This document shows positions 13,355-25,350 of a DNA stretch of 64,000 bases, in pieces. The stretch's first letter is position 1. Each line of letters opens with the position of its first letter. This stretch comes from Nymphaea colorata (Eukaryota; Streptophyta; Magnoliopsida; Nymphaeales; Nymphaeaceae), in the NCBI RefSeq assembly GCF_008831285.2, contig NC_045147.1, positions 19,096,081 through 19,160,080 of the forward strand. Reading direction: 5' to 3'. A model generated the notes under the pieces. It did not search any database and was not told the origin of the DNA. It saw only the letters and a program-made list of their open reading frames with translations. The position numbers and the translations under genes are program-made.

Positions 13355-16080
13355 TGAAGGCCATAAAATAGCCACGCGATGGTTTGAGATCTTCAATAAC
13401 AAAGATTTTGACACATCGAAATTGGTAAACTTCTTTAAATCACATCGCGGTAGATATATTAATATTCAGTACAAAAACAGGAGAGTATCACAAAGTTGCG
13501 TGCATTTGGTAAACCCAAGTAGCTCTGCGGACGCGCTAGAATTAATGACTTTCCTAAAATTTTGGTACGTGGGCTTTAAGAATTAATTGTGGCCCGGATC
13601 AAGGGAAACCTTGTCTATGACCTTGTTAACATGAAGCATCACCAAAGTTCATACTCATATCTTCCGTTTAATTTGACTCTGAATTGAGAACCGCCCTAGA
13701 TTGGTGCACCTACAAAGCCACCCACCTGGTGACTGATCTGCATCCCCATCTTGTTATTTCACAACTGGAGGCCCCTTAGTTCAAACCAACATGAACTGAT
13801 GCTCTCGGCTTTTTCCTTCATCCTTTTCTCCTTTGCAGGTAATCTTGGTGGTTTTATAGGTCTTTGCAAGTTTATGCTAAGAGACGCATTTGAGCTTTTG
13901 AATTTCTTTCCATTGGGGAGCTCACGTTGGCTACACCGATAGAGATAAGAAAAGATAAAATGAACTAAAATTTTAGTACAATTGTCAATTCCTCCGCTTC
14001 TGCCCTGACTGAATTACCACCAATCTGAAGTATAATGATCACTGTTTCTTCTGTTCTCTGAGAGCACTTGGTTCTCATGCCAATGAAAGAATCAGAATTA
14101 TGATGTCTCTGAACTGCTGGTCAAGAAAATAATATGATCTTAATGGCCTGTTAAAAGAAAGACAGAAGGAAACCCATAATTGTATCCGCTGCTTACTTGC
14201 TGCCGGTCACAATTCATGCGCACAAAGTCATTAGCTGAACATGATTTTTGGTCTTGTTTAGATTGTTTTTTGCTTATTTTATTGAATCAGCAAACAAAAA
14301 TGCCAACAGTTGTTCAAACCACTCATGTCCCCCTTGATGTAAGACTAAAGTTGTAGCTTCGAGGAAGAAATTGGTGGAGTGACTATTGCTGAGAAGTCCA
14401 CACTAGCCAGGACAGCGGAAGTGGCACCTCATGCCCACAAAGTTTAAAAGCTGTGGTCATCATAATGCTAGGAAACCAGTGGCAGTGATCTGATAGACAG
14501 TGGCAATGATCTGATAGACTGCTGTATTTGTTTCATCGGCTCAGATCTTTGATTTATTCATAATAATGTTTTCACTTTTTGGGGAGTCTGGTGCTTTGAG
14601 TGACTAGCTGTGGTCGCTGAGCGTGGACAAGTCAATTCATCAGTAGTTTAGAGCCGGGCTTTTTCTTTTTAATAAATTGAGCAGCGAGCTCTTCGTCATC
14701 ACTTATGCATGGGCGCCACGCCCGGCTTTAATTCGATGGCAAGAACTCGAGTTTTAAACTCGCGACATTTTATCGACCTGGTAAACTTCATGAGTGGCAT
14801 CTGCCGTATGAGTTGCGACTCTACGGGCAACTTGGCTAATAGTACGAGACGAATTGACGCATGAACGTAAGCGTTTTTTTCTAGATTTTATCATTTAGAA
14901 TTATTTTTTTTGGCAGCATTGTACTTGAGTTTTATATTTTTTAATTTTGAAAACTTAGAAGCTAAATAAATCTATTGGTGAACCATTTTTTACAATATTT
15001 TTCTGTACGAAGTTTTGTTTATTTAATAGAAATTTGTAATGGGGACATGATTTTTTCGTTCTAAGTGTTCTCCACCAGTTTTTCCTTTGTTCACAGTGTC
15101 CATTTATGTATGCTTATTTGCTTATAAGGAAGTACTTCCCACCAATTCAAGTGTGCAGGATGTTACTAATCTATTGCCTAAAAGATGCTTGAAATCCCCT
15201 CATTTCTCTTAACTTGAGGGTCCTTAACTACATCAGACATGAGTGGCAGGTCACATTCAGCTCAACAAAGAACCCCCAACATTTTTGGGGTTCAAGAAAA
15301 TAGTACCCACATGAATCAAAGTAGGAAGACACTGTTTATGTATCTTCTATCCCGACCATCTATGTCATGCTCCTATTGTTTGAAGTATCATGTTTTGGAA
15401 TTGTTTGTTTTGGGCGTTTAGCATGAGAATCTTTATATGGGGACACCCTTGTAATAGTTAATCTTTTAACTTCCACTTACAACATACCACTATTTTTTAA
15501 GGTGAATGAAACAACGCACTGTCTTTTAGGTGTACTATGCTTTTAAGTGATCCGTGTATTCGCAGGTCCTTCTAGGTTTGCCGCGGTTTGGTGGACCGTC
15601 GTGCCACACGGACGGACTAATGGTCGACTCGTGACACCATGAGCTTTTTTTTAAAAAAAAATTACGGTGCTATTCATAGCTTTCAACCCTGTTGCACCGC
15701 TTCTAAAATACACTAATCGTCGTGCCGCTAATGCAGCAGCTATAAAGGTTTGCTTTGCAAGACCGATTTTGGTAAGTATATACCATGATATGCACGTAAA
15801 GATGACGCTTATTCCTTAGAAGGACAAAAAAGAATAACAAACTAAAAAGAGACTATAGAACTGTCAAAACTGTTGAGTGAAAGGTACTTTTCTTTTCAAC
15901 TTCCATTAGTATACCATTCACGATTACATTTTCTGCCGCAGTATCAGGATATCTATCCTAATTTCTTGAACTTTCTTACAGAGAAGAGGGGAAGAAAAAA
16001 GACGAAAAGATACTAGGCAAAACAAGAGCTCATTTATTTGATCAAGGAAAAGAGAGTACATTTGTATAAGCTGCATCATA

Positions 16081-19000
16081 CTATTTTGTAACAGAACCAG
16101 CACAACCTCCCAAATAATATGATTTTGCTTCACTTGCTTGTGGGCTAAACGTCCCTCTACTTCCAGTCCAGGGACTTCGCTCTCGCCTTAGCTCCGCTAC
16201 GCGTGGGCTGTACCGTCTTTCTGAGATCTGTGGGCTTGGTAACCCCTTGAAATCTGTTATGGGCGATTCCTTTGAGCTAGTTACTTTTGGACTATGGGCA
16301 TGTCTGATTTCACCACGGCTGCGAGTAATAATGTCATCTAGTATCTCCCCATCATCTGTAGAGGTGCCCCTCATAGCTGCAGCAACACCACTTATCTCAT
16401 GATCCTGCAACTGATAACAAACTCTTAGAAAATAAGATCGGAAAAGAAATTTTTTCATTGGCAGAATAGAATAAAAAAGAATGGTAGCTGGAAAAGAATA
16501 CAAGGGATGCATGTCCACATGGACGAGCGAACATGCATGACATAGCATACAAACACAAAAAAAGGGGGCGGAAATCCTTAGTGTTTAAAGCTTCAACTGC
16601 ATGAAACTGTCCATATCAGTTGTGTAACCAAACAATACAAAGAGAACTTACGGCTGTAGTGTTGAAAGATAGAGATGGAGCTTCTTCATACGCTGCTGCA
16701 TCCAACTCTTGAAGGTGTGCACCCTTGAAAAACTTGGGTAGAAGATATTGTCGTACAGGAACTAGCAGCATGATCATCATAGGAAACAAAACGCCAGCAA
16801 TGGGAATCTTTGTGATTCCGAAACAGATGAGCAAGTAGATTGTCTGAAAGATTGTGAAAGTGGTAATGGCTTTGAAGGGCACTGTTTCTATGAATGTTGC
16901 ATGACATTCCTCAAGCACTCTGTAGCATGTAAAGAATGAGAACGCAGTTCAAATGCAACATAGGATTTAAAATGAAAGATGATATAATCAGATATTTTAT
17001 TTGTAAAAACTTAATGGAGGACTCAAAAAAGGTGTGTAAAAAGTTAAAGGCAGTTCTCTCATATTCCAACATTTGACAGGAAAATGTGTATTAGTATGAG
17101 AAAGGATTGAGCATGTACTTGTATCTTCTGCTTGGAGCCGTGAATAGAAGCAGTATCCTTTCCCAGAACTGGTTACCAGGCAAGCTTTCAATGGCCATGA
17201 AAGCAAAGTAACCCCAAAGTACTGATGTTGGTATTTTCTTTAGAACTGGCATGGCAGCAAGGCAGGTTCCAACCATTATCGCCTGCATAAGGTTGCTCAA
17301 CCTTTGTTCTTTGACCTCCACAGGCAATAAGTCATCAATTTCCTTGTCAACATCAAACACAGTCTCATCAACTGGTGCATTCATCATTCCCATACTTGAA
17401 GCCATTTGGATCGTGGAGTCCTTTAGTTCCTTCAGGCCCTGTTACAAATAAATGGCATAAAAATATTTTGTGTGTCTGAGAGAGGTAGCACTCAAAATAG
17501 TTAACTCCACTTACGATGGAAGACGCGCCTTGATTGATTAAGGGGGTCTGCATTTGCTGATAAGCTTCCTGCATATTTCCGTAAAGTTGGTTCAAGTTTG
17601 AATTCTGGTTGATGCTTTTACGAGCTGTTGTGACCAGCCGGTTACGTAGAAGCTGGGTGGACATGATTGCTACATTAATCCTCAAAATTCTTCCATTTTT
17701 CAAATTTAAAAACTGTTCATTTTTGTACCTGATGCTTGAGAGTTGCCAGACTTTTTGTATGCATAGGAGATTGTGGGATGACACCATTTGATGGAGGGAC
17801 GCCAATAAGGCCACATAGCAAAGTCTGGCACACGGAAAATAGTCTTTCAAAAACATTCTGTGCAGACATGCAAAACAAGGAAAGAGAAAGAGAGAGGAGA
17901 GAGAAAGAGACCAAAAACCCCAAAAGAAGGAGATCATAATGATATGAAGGTGGCTTTCTTAAATTAAAATCTTCCTGTTGAGCAAGTTGAGAAGCAACAC
18001 TGTGGTCAAAGTAGTAGAGAACAGCAATCATCGTTGCTGGTATGAATGCACCAAATATATACAGAAGTGGCACATCTACCATTTCCTGCCAACTTTAAAA
18101 AAATAAGATCAGTCATATATCCTTGAGACAGTGACACATGAAATTTGTCTGTTTCATGGAACAGCAAAGTCGATACTAACAAACTTCTCAGTGCATATTT
18201 TCTAATGAAAACAAGGGAGCATGATAATGGACTAAGATTAACCGTTCCTACAATACAGCAATGAACTTCCTCTTTCAAAATGCCAAAAACTAACATCCAG
18301 ACAGACATAGCACAATAACTGGAGAAATTGGGAATGGCTTTTAGACCTTAATCACCATCCAGTTTGAATATGCACCATGAGACCATGGATTGGGGCTAAA
18401 GAGGCGCCGAGGAATTCCTCTTGGAATGTCTCTGGCAGGTATATATGAAATTGCGGTCCATAGAAGAACCATTAGAGGCACACCATAGTCCGCAACAAGT
18501 CCTCGCAGCCAACCTGCAAGAAAATCATATGTATGTATCATCAATGTTTCTCCAAATGAGTCCTATTTAGTTTAAATTATTCCCATCAAGCATGAGCAAA
18601 ATCTTTGTACTCAGTTTCCTGTAAGAATTCTCTTTGCCATTTTTGTAAAGTTAGAACAGGTAAATATCATTATAGATCAAGACTTGGAACTCGAAGTACC
18701 AGAAACCCTTAACAAAGTCAACCTTCAAGAGTCAGAACAAAATTAGTTCAGAGAGAAACCTGTTCCATATCGCCATGACCGAGCTTTCCGGCTTCTTAAT
18801 GCAGTCAACAGGAGTCCAAAGGAAAGTACAAGAGCAAACATTCCATTGCCAAACCTCCATGCTGGCGAGAACTCCAGGAGTTTGGGATTTTCTCTTTCTG
18901 GAACTCGAAATTCGTCCACAAGACCCTAAAATGATTATCAATGCTTTATTTGCTAGACCAAATAACACATTTCTAACATTTACAGTAAAAAGAACATTCC

Positions 19001-21110
19001 TCAAGATTATGTATGCAGGCTTCTTTTCCTTTTTTATTTGATGTATCAAGGAATGCAAGCCTGACTGTATAACAGCCCTGCCTTTCATAAGCTGTGAGAA
19101 CCTTTAACCAGCTAACTAAACAGAGGAAATGAAAACTAAGAAAAGAAAACCTGTAAAAAAATAATTGCCTGAAAGCAATGGCGGAGCCACATGTAGGCAG
19201 CTGTGGGCAGTTGCCCACATCAGCTACATAAAAATTCTTTATTTTCATATGGATGCATTCAATATTTTGCTTATTTATATATAATGGTGCCCCTAAAGAT
19301 ATGGGTATTCTTGAATTAATGCCCCCTCAGTCCAAATTTCCTGTCTCCAACACAGCTAAGAAGTAAAAAAAGTTCATTTCAGCAGCATCCAGATAGGAAA
19401 CTATGTTTGGGACGACTACTGACTAAGATGACCTGAACCATCATCAACCCAATTAAAGCTGACGATTGGTTTAATGCCTCAAAGTTCATATCATGCAGGA
19501 AACTGGAGGAAGATAACAGTCTAAAACAATACTAACATGAGCAAAGCAAAGGACAAAACCACAACACACCCATTTAAATTTTCAGGATGGTAATTTTTCT
19601 GTGCGAGTTCTACTTGGATTTAAGTGATAAAATTGTCCTTACGAAAACGCTCCCAAAATTTCAAAAAACAAAGAAAAATATGACAATAGAAATAACATGA
19701 AATTAGGTATTTGTACAAAATAAATAAGTGATTAAAGAAGTGTTCGTAATATGGTTTGGAGAAAAGGGAGAAACAGATGGTTAGCAGGTAAGAAAAACAA
19801 TCTTCTGAAGAACCTCAATAAAACATGATAACCTTACAGGACATACTGCAAATAGCACAATCTTTTTCACATTTTCCAGTCAAATTGTTATTATCTTGAT
19901 ATTTCGAAAAGAAAAGGCAGTATCGATGATAACAGATTGGATAGATTGGTTCTCTTTTGTAGGATGAAAAAGCACATTGGGAGGTTGTCCAAGCAAGGAA
20001 ATGAACCTACGCAGAAATCTTACTTTAATAGCCTGTTGTATGAAGAGCATGGCTATGAGCAGGCCAAACAGTTCCCCAGCTACACGAGTGAATCTGTTAA
20101 TAATTGAGCAAGCACCCAATATTGCCAGCAAGAACAGCAGAAATGCAGTCCAAACACATACCCTTCATCACATGAAAGACAGATTTACATACGGAAAGGC
20201 CCAGGTAATGGCACACAGTCACATACTATAGAAACACATACAAGAAAGAAATGATATTCAAAAGAGGAAGCAACAAAACGAATGGGCCGCAGTGATACCA
20301 TCCGGTCCATGCCAAGAAGAATTTTGGTCCCAAATCTGCCCTGTCTTTAGCAAAGCTAAACATAAATGTATACATGAGCACAGTTGGCTCCGCTACACCA
20401 AGGATCAAAAGAGGCTGACCCCCAAGAATAGAATGTATTATGCCACAGAGTGCAGTGGAAGCCAAGGTTTGAACTGCAGTCAGGATTCCATCTGGGGCAA
20501 CATAAGAAGCCATGTCAGGCAAAATTCTTTTGTTCGACAATCGTTGGGATAAGCACGTCAACAATGGTTAGGATTCTTAAGAACTACCAGGAAAAAAAAA
20601 AATGGAACTCTAGCGGTTATGCTTCATATCACCTGTACTTCTCTCCAATTGTTCTCCAAATGATATCACCGGGATGGCCGATGCAAAAAATATGTAGGTA
20701 GTTGGAGCAAGAATCCTACACATTAACCATGACAGGTTTGATTCCAAAAGGAAGAATATTCTTTAACGTTTACAAATGCGAGCTGCCTTTACAAAAGGTA
20801 CAGAAAAGAGGAACTTCAACACAGCTATTTAAATTACTACTAATGAACAACCAAAATCGAAGGAAAAGATTGTCACGTTGTAAATACAAGAACTAGATAA
20901 GCATAGCAACAACAATATGACAGTCTGTTTGTCATACATATCGTATTCCAGTAAACAAAACAGCAATCACATGAACTACTTTTATCAGTCAGGCAGACAT
21001 CGATACCTGATGCCTGCAGTAAAACCACTAGTCCAGTCCTGTCTGTAGCACAAGAGCCTTCCTTTCAGGTCATTCTTGATCCCCTGGAATGGCACGAAGG
21101 TCTCTTCCAT
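16081..21110 (-). CDS. BOR1: Borate exporter, BOR1 type (SLC4/HCO3-transporter family)
   Basis: This plasma-membrane borate exporter loads boron into the xylem under limitation. Exons, reading on the minus strand: 21110-21007, 20715-20633, 20491-20299, 20162-20024, 18925-18760, 18513-18347, 18085-17912, 17824-17729, 17652-17515, 17438-17119, 16919-16652, 16404-16081. The product is about 723 residues (725 if the last exon starts at 16410), against 704 in Arabidopsis BOR1. It begins MEETFVPF and contains [65 protein letters not shown] and [19 protein letters not shown], with roughly a dozen membrane segments and a long hydrophilic C-terminal tail. Tyr398 and Tyr405 of the sorting motifs are present, but the Tyr373 position is His. 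The lysine corresponding to ubiquitinated Lys590 is conserved as Lys592 (KFFKGAHLQ). All junctions keep frame. Confidence 0.95.
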
Positions 21111-21900
21111 GCTTACAGTGATTGTTGACAGTGGTCACCCACGATACTTACAATGACTTGATGCCAAGCACTGGAGATGAAACAAAAATACTGAACCAAT
21201 CGTTGCACAGAATTCGCAAACCATGGGCTACATTACAGTTGCACTGAGAACACGGGCCAAACTCTCGGTTCTCAAATTAAAAGACAAGATTTTCATTTAC
21301 TTTATGGATGACAAAAATGAGAAACCCAGAAAGCAAACTGCAAACCAATTTCAAAGACCTTAAGGAAGTCCAACAATCTACAGGAGGAGGGGATGGGTAA
21401 GAGCTTCCTCAATAATGAGAAACAAGATTACTGCCCATTTGGTACTCAACCTATGCCTCCACAAGAGGACAACAAGAGGAACAACCTGGGAACGATGATC
21501 AGCTTGGTTAGAGCTCACAAACTTATACAGCTAAAGCTTCTAGAGAATAGCACCAAGGAACAAGTCAACTCAAACAGCAAGCATCCAGCTGATAAGCAAA
21601 ACTCCAAATGAACATGCACTTAAGAAAGAACTGTAAGATTTGACAGGCAACAAGCATATATTGGGATTAAAAGGGTACGTAACTCCATAGTCAAGAAAAA
21701 GAAGAATCCCACGAGAACACACAAGTATATTCATTGGGAAGAAGTGGAAAAGAGGAAGTGGGTAACGTAGAAAGACTTTCTTGGTAAAGAAAAGAAAATG
21801 CCGTTATGCTCGGTCTAATGAGAAGAGGAGGCAAAAAGAAAAGTGGGTCGGAAGAGCGACAAACTGAGGCAGAAGATGACAAAGATGGTGGAGTTTGATC
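21111..21900 (-). promoter_or_regulatory. Leader and proximal promoter of the BOR1-like gene, with upstream AUGs
   Basis: On the minus strand upstream of the start codon there is an AUG immediately followed by UAG (21233-21228). Just after it is a 29-codon uORF (21224-21135, ending TGA) that overlaps no coding sequence. AUG-stop elements mediate boron-dependent translation control in NIP5;1, and uORFs in the BOR1 leader limit its translation at high boron. A good acceptor-like tract (tttcatctccag, minus strand, near 21170) and CT-rich DNA around 21700-21900 mean a leader intron is possible; if so the AUG-stop could lie within it. Confidence 0.45.
21228..21233 (-). promoter_or_regulatory. AUG-UAG minimal uORF upstream of the BOR1-like start
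   Basis: The minus strand reads ATGTAG here, 118 bases upstream of the main start codon. It is a start codon followed directly by a stop. Whether it is in the mature mRNA depends on the leader splicing, which is not visible. Confidence 0.45.
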
Positions 21901-23362
21901 CTCTGCCTTGATTTTTCATCTTCATTTCCTTTTCCTTTTTTTCTTTTTCCTGGTTACAACCTGCTTCAGCTTTGGACCATGCCAATGCAGAGCAACCTCA
22001 GGGTCTCGACTCAGTATCGCTATAGTATGCGCTTTAACGTTTCATGTACACCCAAGTGGGAAGATGTACGTGACAACTGACAACTTTAGATGGGTAAGAA
22101 TTCGGTAAAGGTCCATGCACCTGTGTCTGGTACCTAAAATAAGACTTGGACATACAAAAAATTCAAATTATTTAATTTGTTTTAAATCAGTTTTAATTCA
22201 GGTTTTGAGAGTTATAGTTCATTAATATGTAATTTTTTTTTTTATATCATTTGCCTATACTTTTTAAAGTTGCTATTCCTATACCCACATCCTTGTATCT
22301 ATATTGGAAGCTATACCCATACTCGTGTAACTTAAAAGTTTATAAACTACTCTACTAACTACGGCTCGAGCTTGGCACGACATTCGAAACCTGTGCTTAG
22401 GTTCGATCCGATGAACATAAAAAAAATATATTATACATATAATAATATACATATAATTATACATACCAACCCGAGCTTGCCCACAACTTATTAAATCGGC
22501 CTTGTGCCTATTTTTCAAAGTCAAACTCTAGCTGGTGCTGGGTACTCGGCCCGATGCGCAACCTTACCCACAACAGAGAACAGAGAGATTAATGACTTAT
22601 TGTTAGAACTTAGAACTTGACCAGATTTGATGACCCAAATTTTGGAGAATTGATCATTGACGACAAGTTCATGGTAATTGGCAAATGCAAAAACAACTAC
22701 TACGTTGTGAAACAATTTTTAATAACTCAATTATAAAAAAAAAATAATCAAAAAGAAAAATCTGCCTTCTTCACTTGGTGCATAGACAAACTTGAAGGAA
22801 GCTAGTAGTTTAATACGTCAACTTAAGTGTTTTTATCCGGACTTTCAAAGCTTATCGATATTTGTGGGCCGATATTGCTTACTTCAAAAATCAACCATTA
22901 TAATTACGCCGATTCGCCCATATCAGCCGGTACAGGCTGATATAAGAGGACGCATAAATCGTGATTTTGGTCTGAAATAGGCAAACGTTGAATCGGTGTT
23001 GAAATGAGAAGATCGAAGTTTCACAGGTTACAAGACTGCCAGTAACTTTTGTATTTAGACATTTCTTGAGGAGCATAATTCAAACGGTAACCTGAAACGT
23101 TTTATGCACTATATTTCTAGTTTGATCGAGGGCTATTCTCCTCGGGATGGATCTTTACGTGTAGGCTAAAATACTTGGAGATCTATCTCTTGGTACCAAC
23201 ATAGCTCTACTAGACCTTGGGACAAAGGAAGGGGAGGGGCGCTTCGGCTTTCGTTCAAGCAGTGGGATTAATCTTCCTGTTCACCTGTATATACCCATTA
23301 AACTGCCTTTGAAATTTGATTGTTATCCCTTTTTAATTGTTTCAATATTTTTTGTTCTTTTC

Positions 23363-23497
23363 TATTTTTTTTTATTGGAATTGCATTCTTTGAACACCCC
23401 CTCATTCTTCCTTGCCCATGAGGTCTTGAGCTGCATTCGAACCTAGGTGGGGTAGGGTACAACCGTTGACTAGAGCGTCATAATCCTTTCATTAATA
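23363..23497 (-). mobile_element. SINE-like element on the minus strand
   Basis: On the minus strand TAGTCAACGG (23472-23463) resembles an A box and GGTTCGAATGC (23443-23433) is a near-perfect B box. About 60 bases further comes an A-rich tail (run of nine A at 23373-23365). Head, boxes, short body and poly(A)-like tail in that order are what a short tRNA-derived SINE looks like. The A-B spacing (29 bases) is short for a tRNA. No target-site duplication could be identified with certainty. Confidence 0.45.
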
Positions 23498-25129
23498 GTT
23501 CAGTTTCATGGAAATCAAACCAACAATGCACTTTCTCCGCAACTTCTTGCCCAACCAACTATCCTAACCCACTGGGACAATATCATACTTCTCTGAACCC
23601 ATTCTTCTGTCAATTTTTTTAATTCCCATATGATTGATTTGGTATTCTTTTTTAATATTATCAATCTTGGGGTATTGCATAGTAGTAGCATGCATGATCA
23701 ATTTAGCACTTATTTCATGAGCGTGCATTCAACGTGTTCGTTTTAACTGCCACATGGGGTTCTTAATTGGTCAGGTTTATCCGGTTACCAACCTCCAAAT
23801 ATAATTTTGTATATTTGGGCGTAGTGAAGAAAAAAAAAACCCGATCACTGACCAAATTCGGATTTGGTATGACTTTTTGCATTCTTTCCAACACAAGAAC
23901 CAGATACATTTACAATGTAAATGCCGGATAGTTGGACTAGCGTTTTTGAAAGAACCGCACCCGAATTTGAATGGAATCAGAACTTAATTAATAGAGTTGT
24001 TTAAGTAAGCTGGTCGAGTAGACGGACATATATAAAGCGCATTGCCTGTTTGATTTTCATAGGAGTTAATTTTTTAGACAGTAAAATGTGAGATTGTGAC
24101 ACTCAAGTTGAATGGTGCACCGTACCCTCAGCCCAAGATCCTAGATGCAAGGGAAATGGAGAAGCCTTTAGGTCTTCTTCGAGATGTACATTATTAACCT
24201 TCTATTCACCTGAATTATATCTCAATTAACCTAGATTGGACTGGAACTGGTTTCCACTAAATGTATGAATGAATATGAATCAGATTCGGCACAAAATTTT
24301 TGTCGCCTTTTATTGGATCTGATTCAATTTCGACCATACATTCAACTCATTTAGCGGTGCCAGTTCTGATCCATTTGTAGCCTGATGAGTCCCTTCAAAC
24401 TGCATCTATAATCACATGAACTCCATATCTTTCCATGGTCACACAATATCATAACTACAAGAAAGTTCCAGGAAGAATGTAGCCAACTCTTACTTAGGGG
24501 CTAGGGCCCATGTTATTTTCAGGCTTCCTGGTTTAAATTGTTAGTTCATTTGCCTTATTTTATGAAGTGATTAAAGATTTGTCATCACCCAAAAAGAAGC
24601 CATGCGCGGTAACTTTGCAAACAAGAGGGATGAGAAACGAGAATAAAGACAGAAAGAATAACGTATTTGGAGGTTCATAAATATTCATTGCATGTGTTAC
24701 TAGAAAATGTTTAACCCGGGAGCTTCAAACACTTGTGTATGACCTAATTCCTCAGTTTTAAAAGCGCAGGCAAAGAAAGAAGATGGAAGCACCAATTAGG
24801 GTAGAGAGATTTGGGGTTGAAGCGCATATGGAATCTGATCTAAGTCCAAAACTTTTTTGTGTTTAGCTGAAGAATTTGGTTCGTTTATGACCGACCTAGT
24901 GACCAATATTAAGGCATATAAATCAGGGTTTAGCACTAAATGACGAAGATTTCATCTGTTTGTATTTAACAGGTAGCTGACCATGCCAAGGCTAATCCTT
25001 GGTATCATCATTTTTTGAGTCTTATTTTAATAACGTGGTGCTAAAACTTTTTGGGTGTTTATGGGGGAGTCCCTATCTAAACTTGAGTTTTGGTTTCTTC
25101 AAGGATGAATATGGTTGAAAAAAGTGTGT

Positions 25130-25350
25130 GTGTGTACTCGACTTCGAGTTGAGCTCGACTCGAACTTACTCGGTTAAGCTCGACAAACTAGTACATCGAG
25201 CTCGAGCTTAACTGAAAGCTTCAAGTTGAGCTCGAGCTGACCTTATACAGCTCGCCTCGAGCATGACCCAAACTTGAGCCGAGCAGTATATGGTTCGAAC
25301 CAAGTTGAACTGACCAAAATCGAGCTCAACTTGGCTCCTGTACGGCCCTA
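25130..25350. repeat. Tract of reiterated gctcgag / gagctcga words
   Basis: The words gagctcgac, gagctcgagct, tcgagttgagctcg and cgagctcaac recur at irregular spacing and in both orientations over about 220 bases. This gives a self-complementary, degenerate repeat with no coding frame. It is likely a decayed repetitive element; the class cannot be told from the sequence alone. Confidence 0.55.

Larger units (their letters stand above)
11578..16080. other. Intergenic region between the convergent G6PD4-like and BOR1-like genes
   Basis: The first 200-300 bases are probably the 3' UTR of the G6PD4-like gene. The remainder has no supported gene. It contains a tRNA-box-bearing SINE-like piece near 11887, a 34-bp tandem repeat at 13275-13354, a short 21-bp duplication near 14477-14518, and the 3' UTR of the borate exporter just right of 15950. 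Open frames such as that at 11965-12357 show no family resemblance and biased composition. Confidence 0.6.

Noticed and set aside
14690-14800. tRNA-like B-box resemblance (ctcgagttttaaactcgcg)
   Set aside because: It is mainly a short inverted repeat. There is no A box at suitable spacing and no cloverleaf can be drawn.
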